Positions 54,870 to 63,999 of a stretch of DNA of 64,000 bases are shown here, piece by piece. The position numbers and the translations under genes are program-made. Location of the stretch: positions 14,409,273-14,473,272 of the forward strand of contig CM037467.1 in NCBI GenBank assembly GCA_021014325.1, in the 5' to 3' direction. Source of the DNA: Plazaster borealis (taxonomy: Eukaryota; Echinodermata; Asteroidea; Forcipulatida; Labidiasteridae). The number at the start of each line of letters is the position of its first letter. The first letter of the stretch is position 1. The notes beneath the pieces are model-generated. The model did no database searches and was not told the DNA's origin. It saw only the letters and a list, made by a program, of their open reading frames with translations.

Positions 54870-55250
54870 AGGGTCTGTATACGTATGGGAATGACTCTGA
54901 AAATGAATGGCAATAAAAACTTGGTAAACTTGGTAAGAAGTACAGCAGCTTTGGATAGTTTCATGCATTTTGATAAACTTTTCACTTAGAAGTACAGTGT
55001 ACTGCGGTTATGGAAAAAGATATCACTTTTTATCCCAAAAATTTGAATCTGAGAAGCATTACTGACTTCTCAGATTGTGTATTCCAATTGCAGATTATTC
55101 TTCCTGCGTGGACAAACCGCTCCAAATTTTTGGCAAAAATGCTTTTGAAATAAAATTATCACAGGTTAGTTCTATGGTATATATCTACAACTAGAGGATT
55201 GAAACAGTGGGTTCCAATTACCAAACGTATACAATCCCTTTAATGTGCAA
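54870..55250. repeat. Long dispersed repeat, inverted relative of 40430-40935
   Basis: CAGCTTTGGATAGTTTCATG, AAAGATATCACTTTTTATCC and TTTGAATCTGAGAAGCATTA are the reverse complement of blocks at 40800-40930. It overlaps the putative COASY poly(A) site. Confidence 0.6.
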
Positions 55251-56036
55251 ATTTAACAGTAACTTCTCAAATTGTTTAAAACGCTTGTGTACATGTATAA
55301 ACATAATTTAAAGGTGCAACTGATTTTTAAAAGAATAATTGTTGTGGGACTTCAATGCTTTTATATTTTAAAATTTGAAGAAAAAGGAAAAATTATCAAG
55401 TATTGATGAAGATACAACAAGGTTATTTGGTTTTAATATTACAGCTAAAATTTCCTAGAAAGTAAACTTCTTTAATCTTGAAACAATGACACAAAGTATA
55501 ACAAGAAAGTCTATTGTTATGCGATTGTGAAAGGATACATGATGGAATGTACAATATTATGTAAATGCCGGATAAAGACGACTAATAAAATGCCAGAAAT
55601 GGGCAAGAGAGAAAACGAAAATGATGGGAGTTCTTCTCACTTGTTTTTTTTATATTTTCCAAACTTTTATTTGTTTATTCTTGTCTATCTACTCATATTT
55701 AGGTATTTTGAACACAAGTTACTTAAAAAGTCCATAAATAAGTTAAAAATTAAAGTTGTAACACAAATCTGGAATAGGGTTTTGATACTGTAATTGTAAA
55801 TGTTTACATGTACAGGCCTAATGCTTCATTCTTGCATGGACAAGACATTTTTCTTTAGAAAATTGCACCTCTATGAGGGAAGTTAACATTTGTACTGAAA
55901 CGGACCAGGGGGCAAATTGTTTCTGTCGCCTCTACTGTGAAGCGTCAAGCCTGCAGGTAAATATCAAAGTGGAAGTGTCTACCTGCTAATTTGAAGTTTA
56001 TTATGATGTCCATGAATACTCTAGCACCAATGTTGG

Positions 56037-56147
56037 GCAGTGCCTGAATTAGCGGCTACAGCTATCGAGTTGCTAAGGGTGTTGCCAAGGGCAACTGCAT
56101 GATGTTGTGGTGAACAAGCTGCAGCCGCTAGTTCAGTAAAATAGCCT
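56037..56147. repeat. Palindromic repeat, GGCTACAGCTATCGAG variant
   Basis: GCGGCTACAGCTATCGAGTT, GCTAAGGGTGTTGCCAAGGG and GCTGCAGCCGCTA identify a third member of the 50953-51091 family. Confidence 0.6.
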
Positions 56148-56726
56148 TATCAAGTAAGTGGCAAGACTTAGACTTACATCTGAAGACACGGTGCAACATT
56201 AAAAAACAAATCAATTAGGCATAATTAATTTTTGAAACACTTATGGACTTGTTTAAAAATGTTGAACTATTGCACAATATTCCTTCAAAACAGCCATTTT
56301 GTAAAAACAAAGGACTACATTAATATCACAAATTGAGTTTCTTGTAAATTATTTGCAGTTTCTTTCCTTTTTTCAGTTTCTGTGCAAAAGTAAAAAGTAG
56401 GACATTTTGGGTGGAGGAGTTTCTCTTTTTATATAAATCCTTCACAAATTTACTTAGTTTTCTGAGCCATATTCTGGCAAGTTTGTTCCCCGTGTGCGAT
56501 AGAAACCTTTCATGACTCTTTCAATCCTGACATGTTGACGACAAGGCTCCTCAAGTGACAAACGATGACCGTAAGCAGACGAGGATAAAACTGGAATCGC
56601 TTTTTTAGACTCCTAAACAAAGAATGTAAAAATGATTAACAGTAGGTGGTTCAGACATATTTGTCTTGCTTCTAGTAAGTACATGGGTAAAAGCATTGTA
56701 CAATAGAACTGTTCAAGAAAACACAT

Positions 56727-56900
56727 GGGCCCAATTCTTAAAGCCTTTTAAGCACAACATTTTGCTAAGCACAGAAAAGAACTGCTTAGCAGAAACAGGT
56801 TACCAGCCAAAATTACACTAAGTTTTCTTTGTTGTGACTGGTGCCCGCTCAATTTTTGCTTGGCAAAGAAATTTGTCAACTGGTATTTTCTTCTAGACTT
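56727..56900. repeat. 'GGGCCCAATTC' family copy, right end decayed
   Basis: GGGCCCAATTCTTAAAGCC start, followed by GCTTAGCAGAAACAGGTTAC and GACTGGTGCCCGCTC. A further half copy begins at about 57040 (GGGCCCAATTATGCC). Confidence 0.6.
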
Positions 56901-57254
56901 CTAGACTTGATGACTAAGCTGATGAGATAAGTGAATATACCATACATCTAATTTAGATTAACCCTACATGTATTCAACAAAATTCTAACAAATCTCAAGA
57001 GTTTGTTGATTAACAGCTATATGAGTGGCTTCAAGAACTTGGGCCCAATTATGCCTAACAAAAATTTCTGCTTAGAAACAACTTGTAAAGAACCAGTCTC
57101 AAACAATATACATACATTTCCCTTGTATAACATAGCAAAATGCTACACAAAATGTATCAATTGCTGCTCGTCATTTGCTACTAAATAGCATTCAGTGTGT
57201 ACAAAACACATTTAGTCTAAATATTTTGCTATACAAAATTTCTGGATGAATCAT

Positions 57255-57610
57255 TCCCTATACATTATAATAATAATAATTTGGGAGGCTAATCATCCTT
57301 ACTCGCAGCTGAAAGACTGAATTGTGAAGGACGCTGCCACAATGTGTTCAAGCCGCAAGCATGCAAGGGTTCCCTTGGCAGCCAGCCACATTGACCCATA
57401 TTATGACCAGGGCGCATAGTCAGAGATCGAAAGTGGTTTGATTTTTCCGGAGGAAGGAAAACCGGAGGGCCCAGAGAAAAACCCTTGTGGCATAGGAGAG
57501 AACCAATGCACAACTCTACTCACATACATGTAAATGGCCTTGGCCGAGTATCGAACCAGGGTCACATTGGTGAGAGGGGAGCGCTTTACGCACAAATCCA
57601 ACTATGCCAC
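57255..57610. repeat. SINE-like composite repeat
   Basis: TTTTTCCGGAGGAAGGAAAA, GGAGGGCCCAGAGAAAAACC and GGCATAGGAGAGAACC form a conserved-looking body followed by a tRNA-like arm (GAGTATCGAACCAGGGTC). A relative lies at 27940-28060. The minus-strand open frames here are incidental. Confidence 0.45.
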
Positions 57611-57839
57611 CATACAAGATGACTCATGTATTTGGCTGGTACCCTGGTTCTGCTTAGTATGATGTTTACCAGCTTGAGGAAATTGGGTTAGACTGGTTTG
57701 CAAGATGATTACAAATATGTACATTATGTAACCTGATTTCAAAACAGCTAACAAGGAAGGGTATGTACTGACCAAAAATACCAAGTAATAAACCACAAGG
57801 GAAACTGGGTCAATTTTAAATATTTTGGAGTTGAACAAC

Positions 57840-58030
57840 GAAACATTTACCACCGACCTCTGGATTAACGTGCCGGCGCTCTACCAACTGAGCTATCTAG
57901 CCCTATGTTGGTGGTTTCCCTATTATGTCAATATCTTTGTTCGGGGGTGCCAGTCAGCGTAGGCACGTTAATCCGGAGGTCGTTGGTTAAGACCCAATCG
58001 AGTATATTTCTTTTTTGTTCAACCCCAAAA
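57840..58030 (-). repeat. Inverted tRNA-derived SINE copies
   Basis: The minus strand of 57845-57905 reads GGGCTAGATAGCTCAGTTGG and GGTAGAGCGCCGGCACGTTA; the leader AGGGAAACCACCAACAT / GATATTGACATAATAGG follows. Immediately beside it, a plus-strand partial tRNA arm (CACGTTAATCCGGAGGTCGT) with tail TTTTTTGTTCAACCCCAAAA starts near 57960, so two copies sit head to head. Confidence 0.65.
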
Positions 58031-58131
58031 TAGATTATACAAAATATCACTAACACTACACAGGAAGTAGGACTGTGGTACCATAGCTACATACAAGTGT
58101 TACAATGTAGATTCAACAATTATTACAAGCT

Positions 58132-59514
58132 TCACTGCTGTTCGTTAATTCTTTGTCTGAGGATGATAAGTTCCAGTTTGAGTTTTTCTCTCTGCATCTT
58201 AAGAAGCTCCTTCTCCAGACATATCTTACTTCTCTCCTCCCTAAGGACCTCTCTCTGAAGTTCTATGACTTGATCATCACAGATGTGTCCCATAAAACCT
58301 TTATGGCAGATACGCTGATGATGTGATCCACACGGCATCTGAGAAGGTTCACCGACTGAGTTTTGATAAGAGGCTGAATTGTCTTCTGACTGAGTGGTTA
58401 GTGTTGATGATGGACAAGAAGTGTGTGATACTTGAAATGTATTGTTTTGAAGTGATCTATTGGTCTGAAGATCATTTAAAGATGATGCAAAGGAATTGTT
58501 GAGTTGGTGGCTATTAGTAACTTGTGTATTGTCTTCAAGATGGAGTTGTGGATCTAGTCCAGTGTTATTGCAATTAATTCTATGATTTGATTGATTTAAT
58601 AAATCATTATTAAATGACCTCTGCCTGCTCGTTGACTTTACAGTTCTCATTGTCCTCTGGCTCTGGTTATACATTCTAATGTTGTTATGGGAAGCCATGA
58701 TTTTAGATGGTTTGTTTTGTATCACTTGACCAGCAAAAAATGTTGATGAAATACGGTCAGCTTGACCGACTGAACCACCAGCTTTCTCTAATGACACTGG
58801 AACTGCCATTATTGAGCTGGTACTTGCGACAGAAGTTACCATTGGTAGATGAATCAATTCTTGATCAGTTTGATTGTACCCAGGTGCTAGCGAGACAGCA
58901 TTTTGAATCTGAATGGAAAACGGTGACTCCGCTTGATCATTTGTGTCTTCCTCTTTGATATTTTCACTGCTCAGTTCTACGTTTGATGATGCATCTTGCT
59001 CCAATGGTACGTAAACTTGTTGGTTCATTCCATGACTATCGTTAGGATTCGCCTGAGATGCGATGTAGCAAAATCCTAATTTCCCTGGGTCTTGTCCTCT
59101 TGCCTCCATTACTTTATACACCAGCTTGGGTATTTGTATCAGTCCGTCTGGTGTGCGTCTTGTTGTTGCATTGGCTCTTGCTCTAGCGACCTGCTGCTTA
59201 GCCATGAATTGTAGTTTCTTCCATTTATCCTTTAAATCCCTCACTGATCTAGTGACAGCGGGTCGTTTGTTATGAAGACCAACACTCATCTTATACCACA
59301 TGTCTGCTTTATTTGTCTTCCGAGATCCACATCCGTCCGGCTTTCGACTCCTTATAATCGTGATATTTTTCTGGATTTCTTGAAGCAGGAATTCACACTC
59401 AATCTCGGACCAGTTTGGCTTTCGAGGGGTCCGTGCATCATATCCATATGATGCTTTACGTAGAGCAGAACGAACAATGAATAAATGTGAATTAGCCATG
59501 TTGGTTGCTTTCAC
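58132..59514 (-). CDS. Myb/SANT-like DNA-binding domain protein with C-terminal coiled coil
   Basis: A single uninterrupted 460-residue frame. Residues about 30-110 form a Myb/SANT-like (MADF-like) domain with regularly spaced tryptophans W35, W73 and W98 in PNWSEIECEFLL, NKADMWYKMSVG and LKDKWKKLQF. The middle is Ser/Asn/Gln-rich and low complexity. The last 45 residues are strongly heptad-like and charged (VIELQREVLREERSK ... LKLELIILRQRINEQQ), consistent with a dimerising coiled coil. This N-SANT/C-coil layout is seen in MSANTD- and NAIF1-type nuclear proteins, many of them derived from Harbinger-type transposon Myb-like proteins. Function is inferred as nuclear DNA binding. A second ATG at codon 6 could be the start. 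No transposase partner was seen nearby. Confidence 0.72.
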   Translation of the reverse strand: MKATNMANSHLFIVRSALRKASYGYDARTPRKPNWSEIECEFLLQEIQKNITIIRSRKPDGCGSRKTNKADMWYKMSVGLHNKRPAVTRSVRDLKDKWKKLQFMAKQQVARARANATTRRTPDGLIQIPKLVYKVMEARGQDPGKLGFCYIASQANPNDSHGMNQQVYVPLEQDASSNVELSSENIKEEDTNDQAESPFSIQIQNAVSLAPGYNQTDQELIHLPMVTSVASTSSIMAVPVSLEKAGGSVGQADRISSTFFAGQVIQNKPSKIMASHNNIRMYNQSQRTMRTVKSTSRQRSFNNDLLNQSNHRINCNNTGLDPQLHLEDNTQVTNSHQLNNSFASSLNDLQTNRSLQNNTFQVSHTSCPSSTLTTQSEDNSASYQNSVGEPSQMPCGSHHQRICHKGFMGHICDDQVIELQREVLREERSKICLEKELLKMQREKLKLELIILRQRINEQQ

Positions 59515-60344
59515 AGAGTGTGGCAGATGAAATTAGGGTTCACTACACAAGTCAGTATTGTCACTGTCTGCTGAGTTACAATTAGATCAAGCCCTTTATC
59601 ATGCAACTACTTGTGAGTACTGTCACTTGTCAGTACAAAAGTACAATCACTGAATTAGACAATCATTTTTGTAACGTCTTACTCTTTATTAAAATTATAA
59701 AGATCTTGTGCAGTCTGGTGGTAGTGCTAGCTGTGATTAACCAAGCCCAAATACACGTCCACATGTAGTTCCAGCATCAGTTCCTTCCCATGCTTTTGAT
59801 ACATTCAGTGCATTGCTTTGTCTGGGGTTTCATTCACTCTGTTTCCAACTCAAGTCCACTTGAGTCTCGGTTGACGAACGTCGGGGAGACTGCTGCATCA
59901 TCCATTGGAGTTGAAATGATTATTAAACATCAATAAGTAAATCTTCCGTTATATCCGTGAAGTGAACATCTCGAGGCAAACTGCAACCGATTCACATTCA
60001 GTTTATAGTCCTACATTTATTTTTGAACACTTGGATTGCAGATCTAGGGCCAAACCGACGTTTTCCACCCGTTTTTCAGCCTCCTTTCTTCCCATTGTGT
60101 ACACACATTTATGTATCTGCTGCTGCTGCGGCTGCTGGGCTGCATCCCAAGCGCTTTACATTCGCGTGGTCAAGGGTCACCGCATTTGCGCACAATTTGT
60201 ACTACTGCGCGCGCAGAGTGGAGAAGAATCTCAAGAAACACAAAAAGACGTCTCGTCCAACCACTATGACTATGAAAACTTTGTATGGTAGCTTTACCGC
60301 GTGTTTTTAACTCTTAATTCAAGAAAGCACGGGTGCATTATCGT
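59515..60344. promoter_or_regulatory. Upstream/divergent region of the SANT-like gene
   Basis: About 830 bp between the minus-strand SANT-like gene and the plus-strand candidate exon at 60345. It has local CG enrichment (60170-60230, GCGCGCGCAG) and a GCTGCTGCTGCGGCTGCTGG run at 60118. Could be a shared promoter. Confidence 0.35.
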
Positions 60345-60513
60345 ATGAGCAGTAGACCTAAAAAGTATGGAGGCAGGACAGTTGAGAGCCTCTTCTGGCA
60401 AAACACTGGGGCACCACTGGGTGTGCACTGCAGGCCGGGGAAACAGACGACAGAGATCACTCCAGAGTCCAAGCCTATGGAAAACATTTCTAATGAAACT
60501 GTGAGTGTGATAC
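60345..60513 (+). CDS. Candidate first coding exon of an unrecognised gene
   Basis: ATG at 60345 opens 56 codons (MSSRPKKYGGRTVESL ... SNETVSVI) ending at a consensus donor (ATAC|GTGAGT). It follows a CG-containing, promoter-like patch. No downstream partner exon was found to the right edge, so the gene may continue outside the window or may not exist. Confidence 0.3.
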
Positions 60514-60579
60514 GTGAGTAGGCACGTCTACAGTACACTAATTAATAGTAACGTTTTTCTAATAATAAATACTGTTCAA

Positions 60580-60749
60580 TAGACCTTATGCACATGATGT
60601 CATTTCAGTGGGGCGCCCTCGCCTAGAGGTCAAAAGGAGGTTCATTGGCCAATCCTGTGCGCCACGCGTACAAATCTGTGCGTTTCGATTGTTTCGTCAT
60701 CGTTTTACCTCTAAGATGGCGGCTGGGTGACGTCAATGCATAAGGCCAT
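60580..60749. repeat. Palindromic repeat containing AAGATGGCGGC
   Basis: AGACCTTATGCACATGATGT start and ATGCATAAGGCC end. It contains GGGGCGCCCTCGCCTAGAGG and TCTAAGATGGCGGCTGG. An inverted copy is at 61709-61880, and more distant relatives are at 23515 and 26588. Confidence 0.7.
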
Positions 60750-60832
60750 TGATCGCTATAATAGAGATCAATGATAAGGTCAATTGCTATATAGAAGTTC
60801 AACTTCTCAATGATCCCTATTATTCTATTAAT

Positions 60833-60955
60833 ACCTTGCACAACGCGCAGCGCTCTATACGCGCCTATCCTGTCCGCCATTTTTTGGACTGGTGTACACA
60901 AACAATGAATTGACTCCCAACATGGTGGAATTATGCGGAGGTAGGGTCAAGAACT
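60833..60955. repeat. Copy of the CCGCCATTTT repeat
   Basis: CCTTGCACAACGCGCAGCGC, CCTATCCTGTCCGCCATTTT and TTGACTCCCAACATGGTGG relate it to 25963-26101, partly inverted. Confidence 0.55.
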
Positions 60956-61410
60956 AATATGCAAGTAACGTACGTCATTTGACGTGATATATTTTTCTAT
61001 AACCACAGTACTTCGAAGTGAAATGTTTCTCAAAATGCATTATACTATCCAAAGCTGCTCTTACGGCTTACCAAGTAAGTTTTTATTGCCACTAATTTTC
61101 CGCGTCATTACCAAACGTATATACAGAGCCCTCTAAACATCCTTGTTTGAATCAATGTTTTTCGGAGAATTGGGCCAATATGCAGTATACTATTAGCAAT
61201 ATCCCAGTTGAGTTTTATCAATTCTATCATAAAAAGACTAACTAGCATGGTTAGTCCTGTGATGAGAACAATTTGATACAGATGCCGAATCCGACCGGAG
61301 ACCACCGTGTGATTTTCACCGTTTTTTGATAAACATTGTGGGTCTATGGCCATATGAAGGGATAGCTCAATGATTATCAAAAACGTTAGGGCTTTGCAGT
61401 ATTAAATTTG

Positions 61411-62497
61411 TCATAGTGAAGAAGTGGCGGTCGCATCGGATTCGGTCTTTTCCCCAATGGCTTTAGATGTCTTTACCTCTTCGTGGGCATTAAGACCTAT
61501 CGTGTGTTCCCTGTCATCTCGGTGTAATTTACTCTCAAATCCTACTCTCACATGGAACAGTCTGTCATAGGTCGAGTTTGGTCCGTGCTGCAAAAAACAG
61601 AGTTTCCAAAATGGTCATTCGATCAAAACAGTCACTTGTAACGCCAATTATATTTCCCCTTTTTCAAAAAGCAATGATTAAGGCTAGTCCTTGCTATAGA
61701 ATAGAAATTATGCATTGACGCAATGGCGCCGCCATCGTAGAGAGGTGAAACAATGATAACCCTGGAAAACACACATCTATACGCGCGCGGGCGGCGCGCA
61801 GGATGGGCCAGTGATGTGAGCAACCTTCTTTTGACCTCTAGCCGATGGCGCCCTGCTCAAATGACGTCATGTGCATATCTAGCGACAACGTGGTTTCATA
61901 AACTTTTATCGCTGTTTTAAATTAAAGGAACTTAAAGGTCCAGCCGAATTAATGGTAATCAAACAAACCTGTTTATTATTGTTGAAATATGTAAATTCTG
62001 TTGCCATTTGCTCCTCCGTAGGCATTTGACCTTTGATCCCTGGCCACTGCTCACCAGACCCCGCCCCTTTTGTTGCCAAGTGATTGGCACGAATGCTCCT
62101 CTCTTTCTTTAAAAAACAATTAATTTCCCTCAATGAAAGTCACAAATCAACAAATAAAATAAAATCATACACGTATTTTATTAATTTGAATCATACACGT
62201 ACTAGTTTGAAAATCTATATTCATGGGCCTAAAACATAGAAGTCAATATGTAGGCCTACAGTAAAAGATTCTTTCAACCCATCAAATCAAAATGGATATC
62301 AAAATTATATTATGAACATTTTTTATTAATGGAGCCACAGCAACCTGGGATCCCTGCGGCTTATTAAAAAACAAAATTCATTTAAACCCAACACTTACCC
62401 CAACAATCTCTTCCCAAAGCAGTTTTAATTCCTCAGGTGTAGGCACATTTAGGCCATAATTTGACATTTTATTCCCTTCCCCTGGGTAAGCAGCCAT
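61411..62497 (-). CDS. Small protein with a CFAP90 (C5orf49)-like core
   Basis: Three minus-strand exons in phase 0: 62497-62399 (33 codons, MAAYPGEGNKMSNYGLN...), 62106-61969 (46 codons) and 61587-61411 (58 residues plus TGA). Splice sites: donors GTAAGTG and GTTTGT, acceptors TTTTTTAAAG and TTTTTTGCAG. The third exon reads NSTYDRLFHVRVGFESKLHRDDREH followed by GLNAHEE, split here as STYDRLFHVRVGF and ESKLHRDDREH. KLHRDDREH and the spacing to the GLxxxEE block match my memory of the ciliary protein CFAP90. The conserved SSxYGKR block that follows in CFAP90 was not found, and a donor-like GAG|GTAAAG at 61476 could lead to a missed exon. The protein as annotated has 137 residues. Likely axonemal in role, by inference only. 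Confidence 0.5.
61709..61880. repeat. Inverted copy of the AAGATGGCGGC palindromic repeat
   Basis: It carries GCATTGACGCAATGGCGCCG, TTTTGACCTCTAGCC, GATGGCGCCCTGCTC and ATGACGTCATGTGCATAT in reverse order to 60580-60749. It lies in an intron of the CFAP90-like gene. Confidence 0.65.
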
Positions 62498-63369
62498 GAT
62501 TAAATAGTCCTTACAAACAAATGTCACAATTAAATCTTTCCAAATCTTACGGTACGTTATGCTAAGTTAGCTACAAGTTTCTGCGTACGTTTTGGTTTTT
62601 CTTTGAAGACACTCACGAAAAATAATTTGAATAGACAGAATGTTTGTAATAACACTAACAGAGGTAGTCAAGAGATACGTTCATGCTGCACCGTCAACAA
62701 GTATTGCGTCACAATGCACAGCGTCAAGGCGCACATTATCGCCCACGTTTAAACTATACTTGGAAGCGCGTACAATTAACCCCTTGCACTGACGTCACAC
62801 TCGGCCATAATGCTGCCACGCTCGTTCGCCATTGTGGGGGTCAACTCTTAAACATGTCATAACAAAACAAAAGACTCAACGGTACTTTTTCTTGGTTGAA
62901 CTGAGATGATATTTAGCATTGTCAGTCGTTGACAGTAATCCAAGTAACCAACCTGGCCATGTTCCTTACTGCACTTGTTAAAACAATATATAATAACTGA
63001 TCAATGCGATTTATGTTCGCACTTCGGGGCTGATTCCATACTGGGCAGGCATATTCAAAAATTGATCTTCAGAGTGGCAATAAATACAGTCGAAATATAC
63101 ACAATGGTTACCTAAAGGATATTGTAGTCATTTAAAGTTCATTTTAGCGCCACCGAGAGATGGTAACAGAGCACACGGATTTATGATCCCATCCCATTCC
63201 TCTGTTACCTCAAGAAATGACATTAATACGGACTAATTGTAAAGCATCAATGATAGTTGTTTATAATGCCTAACAGTAACAGTTTCATAAGCATACAAAG
63301 GTACACTGACGTACTTGGAGAAACACCGTTTTAGAGATTATATAATAATTAGAAGAAAGGGGTCCTATA
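62498..63369. other. Upstream region of the CFAP90-like gene
   Basis: No coding exon was seen. CG-containing sequence at 62690-62860 (GCGTCACAATGCACAGCGTC, TGACGTCACACTCGG) may be the promoter. It overlaps a weak relative of the GCCATTTT repeat family. Confidence 0.35.
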
Positions 63370-63565
63370 GAGTTGATCCTTGAGGGACCCCAGATATAGG
63401 TCTATTATTAATCAACTTTAAAGTAATCGACAGGCCTATTACCACCCGTTTTTCCAGTCACTCTCGGTCTTGCAGCCGGTTTCAACAAGATGACTGTGAC
63501 CCTCGTAAAGGTCCCAGAATAGATCCCTGAGGGATCCCAGATATAGCACCGACGTTAAAATAAAT
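63370..63565 (-). mobile_element. Two short reverse-transcriptase motif remnants
   Basis: On the minus strand, 63370-63420 reads ISGVPQGSTL then a stop, and 63520-63565 reads GAISGIPQGSILGPL before the frame breaks. (S/T)GxPQGSxLGPLL is the conserved motif of non-LTR retrotransposon RT. Each remnant is a few dozen bases long, so both are dead fragments. Confidence 0.6.
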
Positions 63566-63747
63566 GTTTTAGTTTCTCTAAATACTAATAGCGTTGGGAA
63601 TCTGCCGAGGGTCCAGATACGGATAATGGATGTCTCTCTTTGCGTCACGTGATCGAATGGTATCCCCAACCGAAGACAGTTTGTCTTGAAATCTGTCGAG
63701 GGAAATGAAGATGACAAAGTTTTTACATCAACTTTTACCATACATCT

Positions 63748-63999
63748 TTAAATAAAGAAAGAAACGAACTCCCCTTTTCCCGGAAAATGTCCAGCAAAGC
63801 AGAGTGTATAATTTCCCCACATGATTTTTTGTATACCAACTTCGTCATTTTCTGATGAGGGACAAAATGACTGTACTATATTCCTTGCTCTGTAACACAA
63901 ATCAAATTGGATGTAATACCTTCTCACTGCTTCCCTTCCCACGGGATCCGTCTGGTACAACTTCTCGAAGTTCCCAAGACGTTGAGTTGCCCGCTCGCT
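63748..63999 (-). CDS. ORF open to the window edge, unassigned
   Basis: An 84-codon minus-strand frame enters from the right edge (SERATQRLGNFEKLYQTDPVG...) and stops at 63748. The charged and aromatic composition (VRRYYIQFDLCYRARN) looks more protein-like than nearby frames. No family was recognised, and adjacent RT remnants make a retrotransposon origin possible. Confidence 0.25.
   Translation of the reverse strand, partial: SERATQRLGNFEKLYQTDPVGREAVRRYYIQFDLCYRARNIVQSFCPSSENDEVGIQKIMWGNYTLCFAGHFPGKGEFVSFFI

Larger units (their letters stand above)
54703..58131. other. COASY 3' UTR and repeat-rich intergenic DNA
   Basis: AATAAA at 54912-54917 is a candidate COASY poly(A) signal. The rest holds an inverted relative of the 40430 repeat (54870-55250), palindromic repeats at 56037-56147 and 56727-56900, a SINE-like body (57255-57600) and tRNA-like SINEs (57840-58030). 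No conserved exon was recognised. Confidence 0.5.

Noticed and set aside
57289..57601. Overlapping minus-strand ORFs of 66-74 codons
   Set aside because: They run through a SINE-like composite repeat also seen at 27940-28060.
59962..60310. Two overlapping plus-strand ORFs of 95-109 codons
   Set aside because: They span a promoter-like CG patch and a CTG-like run; neither has recognisable homology or splice support.
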